Shown: positions 63,074 through 64,000 of the stretch, piece by piece
Layout of the letters: each line of letters opens with the position of its first letter
Position numbering within the stretch: position 1 is the stretch's first letter
Assembly (NCBI GenBank): GCA_034401795.1
Contig: CM067373.1
Coordinates: 91,346,996 to 91,410,995 of the forward strand
Reading direction: 5' to 3'
DNA length: 64,000 nt
Source of the DNA: Chaetoderma sp. LZ-2023a
Taxonomy: Eukaryota; Mollusca; Caudofoveata; Chaetodermatida; Chaetodermatidae
Made by a program: the position numbers and the translations under genes
The notes under the pieces: generated by a model
What the model saw: only the letters and a program-made list of their open reading frames with translations
Told to the model about the DNA's origin: nothing
The model's database searches: none

Positions 63074-63949
63074 AAGGAATAAAAGCACAAACAAGTTTAC
63101 TCCGACACAGAAGCGATGTAGTCGCTCGTGTTTTAACTGCAACCCACTCGCTTGAATTCTTTCTAATGTTGAACTCTAGACATCTGTCATGCGGTGTCTG
63201 CTCTCTATTTTCAACCCGACTATATTATACAGCTATTATAATTTAAGCTTGTACATATTTTTCATCTGTAACTTGGCTATTGACATAAAAAAGATACATT
63301 GCGAATAGTTTATTTGAACCCTACTGATCAAATACGAAGGATCAATTACAATTTAATTAATATTTTTGTAAATATTTTGAAATTTCTTGGACTGATTAAT
63401 GTTGCTGTATAAAGGTGTTAACAGTTCACAGTCAAATTAGGTTGGTTTTTAAATAAATGATTATAATTGTTTTGAGTTTCCGAAATTCGTGCTTGAAATG
63501 GGTTTATGTCAGCGTTATATATAATAGGCCTGCGCGATGGTAGTTGTACAATGGAAGAATCTGAAGCTCTACATGCGCCTGTTTCGATTTTGATAGCAGA
63601 GACGATATAAACGTAAGTTAAAGAGAGAAAGATAAACCAATTTACGCGTTAAAGTACCGATAGCATTTTAGTTGCATCAATAAAAACTAAGCCAATGCAG
63701 CAGTGTCCTAGCTAAAAGTTAAATTTTAATTACAGACATGGTGGGTTATTCCAATACAGTTAAGATAGTGAAGAAAACAGCGTGAATTCATTATTTCATA
63801 AATTAAATCCAACTTCCTAAGTGGTATATCCGGAATGAAAAATATACCAGCAGATTTTGAAGTTGCCATTCAGCGATCCACGCAATCAATATTATCGAGA
63901 TTGAAATGGATTCCTAATAGAATAGCGTAGGAATGATTATCTAGTGGTG
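63074..63949. other. Unassigned AT-rich DNA
   Basis: At about 63370-63440, TATTTTGAAATTTCTTGGACTG and ACAGTCAAATTAGGTTGG suggest a very decayed family B core. No gene. Confidence 0.45.
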
Positions 63950-64000
63950 GATTTTAGTTTTATCTATGCCCCGCCCATCTTTATCTAAGCTCCACCAATA
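63950..64000. mobile_element. Family B MITE, cut by window end
   Basis: TGGATTTTAGTTTTATCTATG, then CCCGCCCATCTTTATC and TAAGCTCCACC, the family's right-terminal sequence read inward. Confidence 0.75.

Overview
The window is animal nuclear DNA, AT-rich and dominated by repeats. The only host gene recognised is the 3' end of a protein kinase D (PRKD) orthologue on the + strand. It is split into six consensus-bounded exons with introns of 0.9 to 5.6 kb. The rest is mainly transposons and non-autonomous repeats: Tc1/mariner, piggyBac-type TTAA MITEs, a Ty3/Gypsy LTR element, CR1/L2-type LINEs and satellites. The spliced PRKD sequence and the TE mix suggest a marine invertebrate, possibly a lophotrochozoan such as a mollusc. 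The species cannot be named from sequence alone.

Layout. 1-745: tandem satellite of about 150 bp units carrying AGGTCA/TGACCT palindromes. 746-5026: intronic or intergenic DNA with small foldback MITEs. 5027-20409: PRKD kinase C-lobe and C-terminus (exons 5027-5125, 6531-6615, 7525-7600, 9578-9684, 15335-15420, 20200-20409). Between exons 4 and 5 lies an extra kinase-like exon at 13067-13152. It has the same length (86 nt), the same phases and the same subdomain XI pattern as exon 5, so it is a candidate mutually exclusive exon and the most interesting host-gene signal here. A weaker exon-like stretch sits at 9921-9996. 20410-25105: 3' flank and repeats. 25106-26755: a Tc1-like element with one stop codon and one lost catalytic Asp. 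26756-38600: a dense field of MITEs and minisatellite-bearing non-autonomous elements. 39320-40140: a 48-bp minisatellite. 40824-41186: the DNA-binding half of another Tc1-like transposase. 43164-50412: a decayed Ty3/Gypsy element on the - strand, with a tRNA-Lys-type primer binding site at 50382-50404. 52858-53003: a compact promoter-like block on the - strand (CRE, E-box, perfect heat-shock element, two CCAAT boxes, TATA). 53776-58300: a CR1/L2-type LINE on the - strand whose ORF1 keeps an esterase domain but whose reverse transcriptase has lost its catalytic core. 58306-59010: a second LINE fragment. 59261-60754: a nearly intact Tc1-like element with doubled (IR/DR-type) terminal repeats. 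60755-64000: more MITEs.

No RNA genes, CRISPR arrays or prokaryotic features were seen. About 30 copies of one palindromic TTAA-flanked MITE (family A below) occur in 64 kb, at least eleven inside PRKD introns, where they would form long hairpins in the pre-mRNA. Repeat family letters (A to G) are used only for this window; none was checked against a repeat library.
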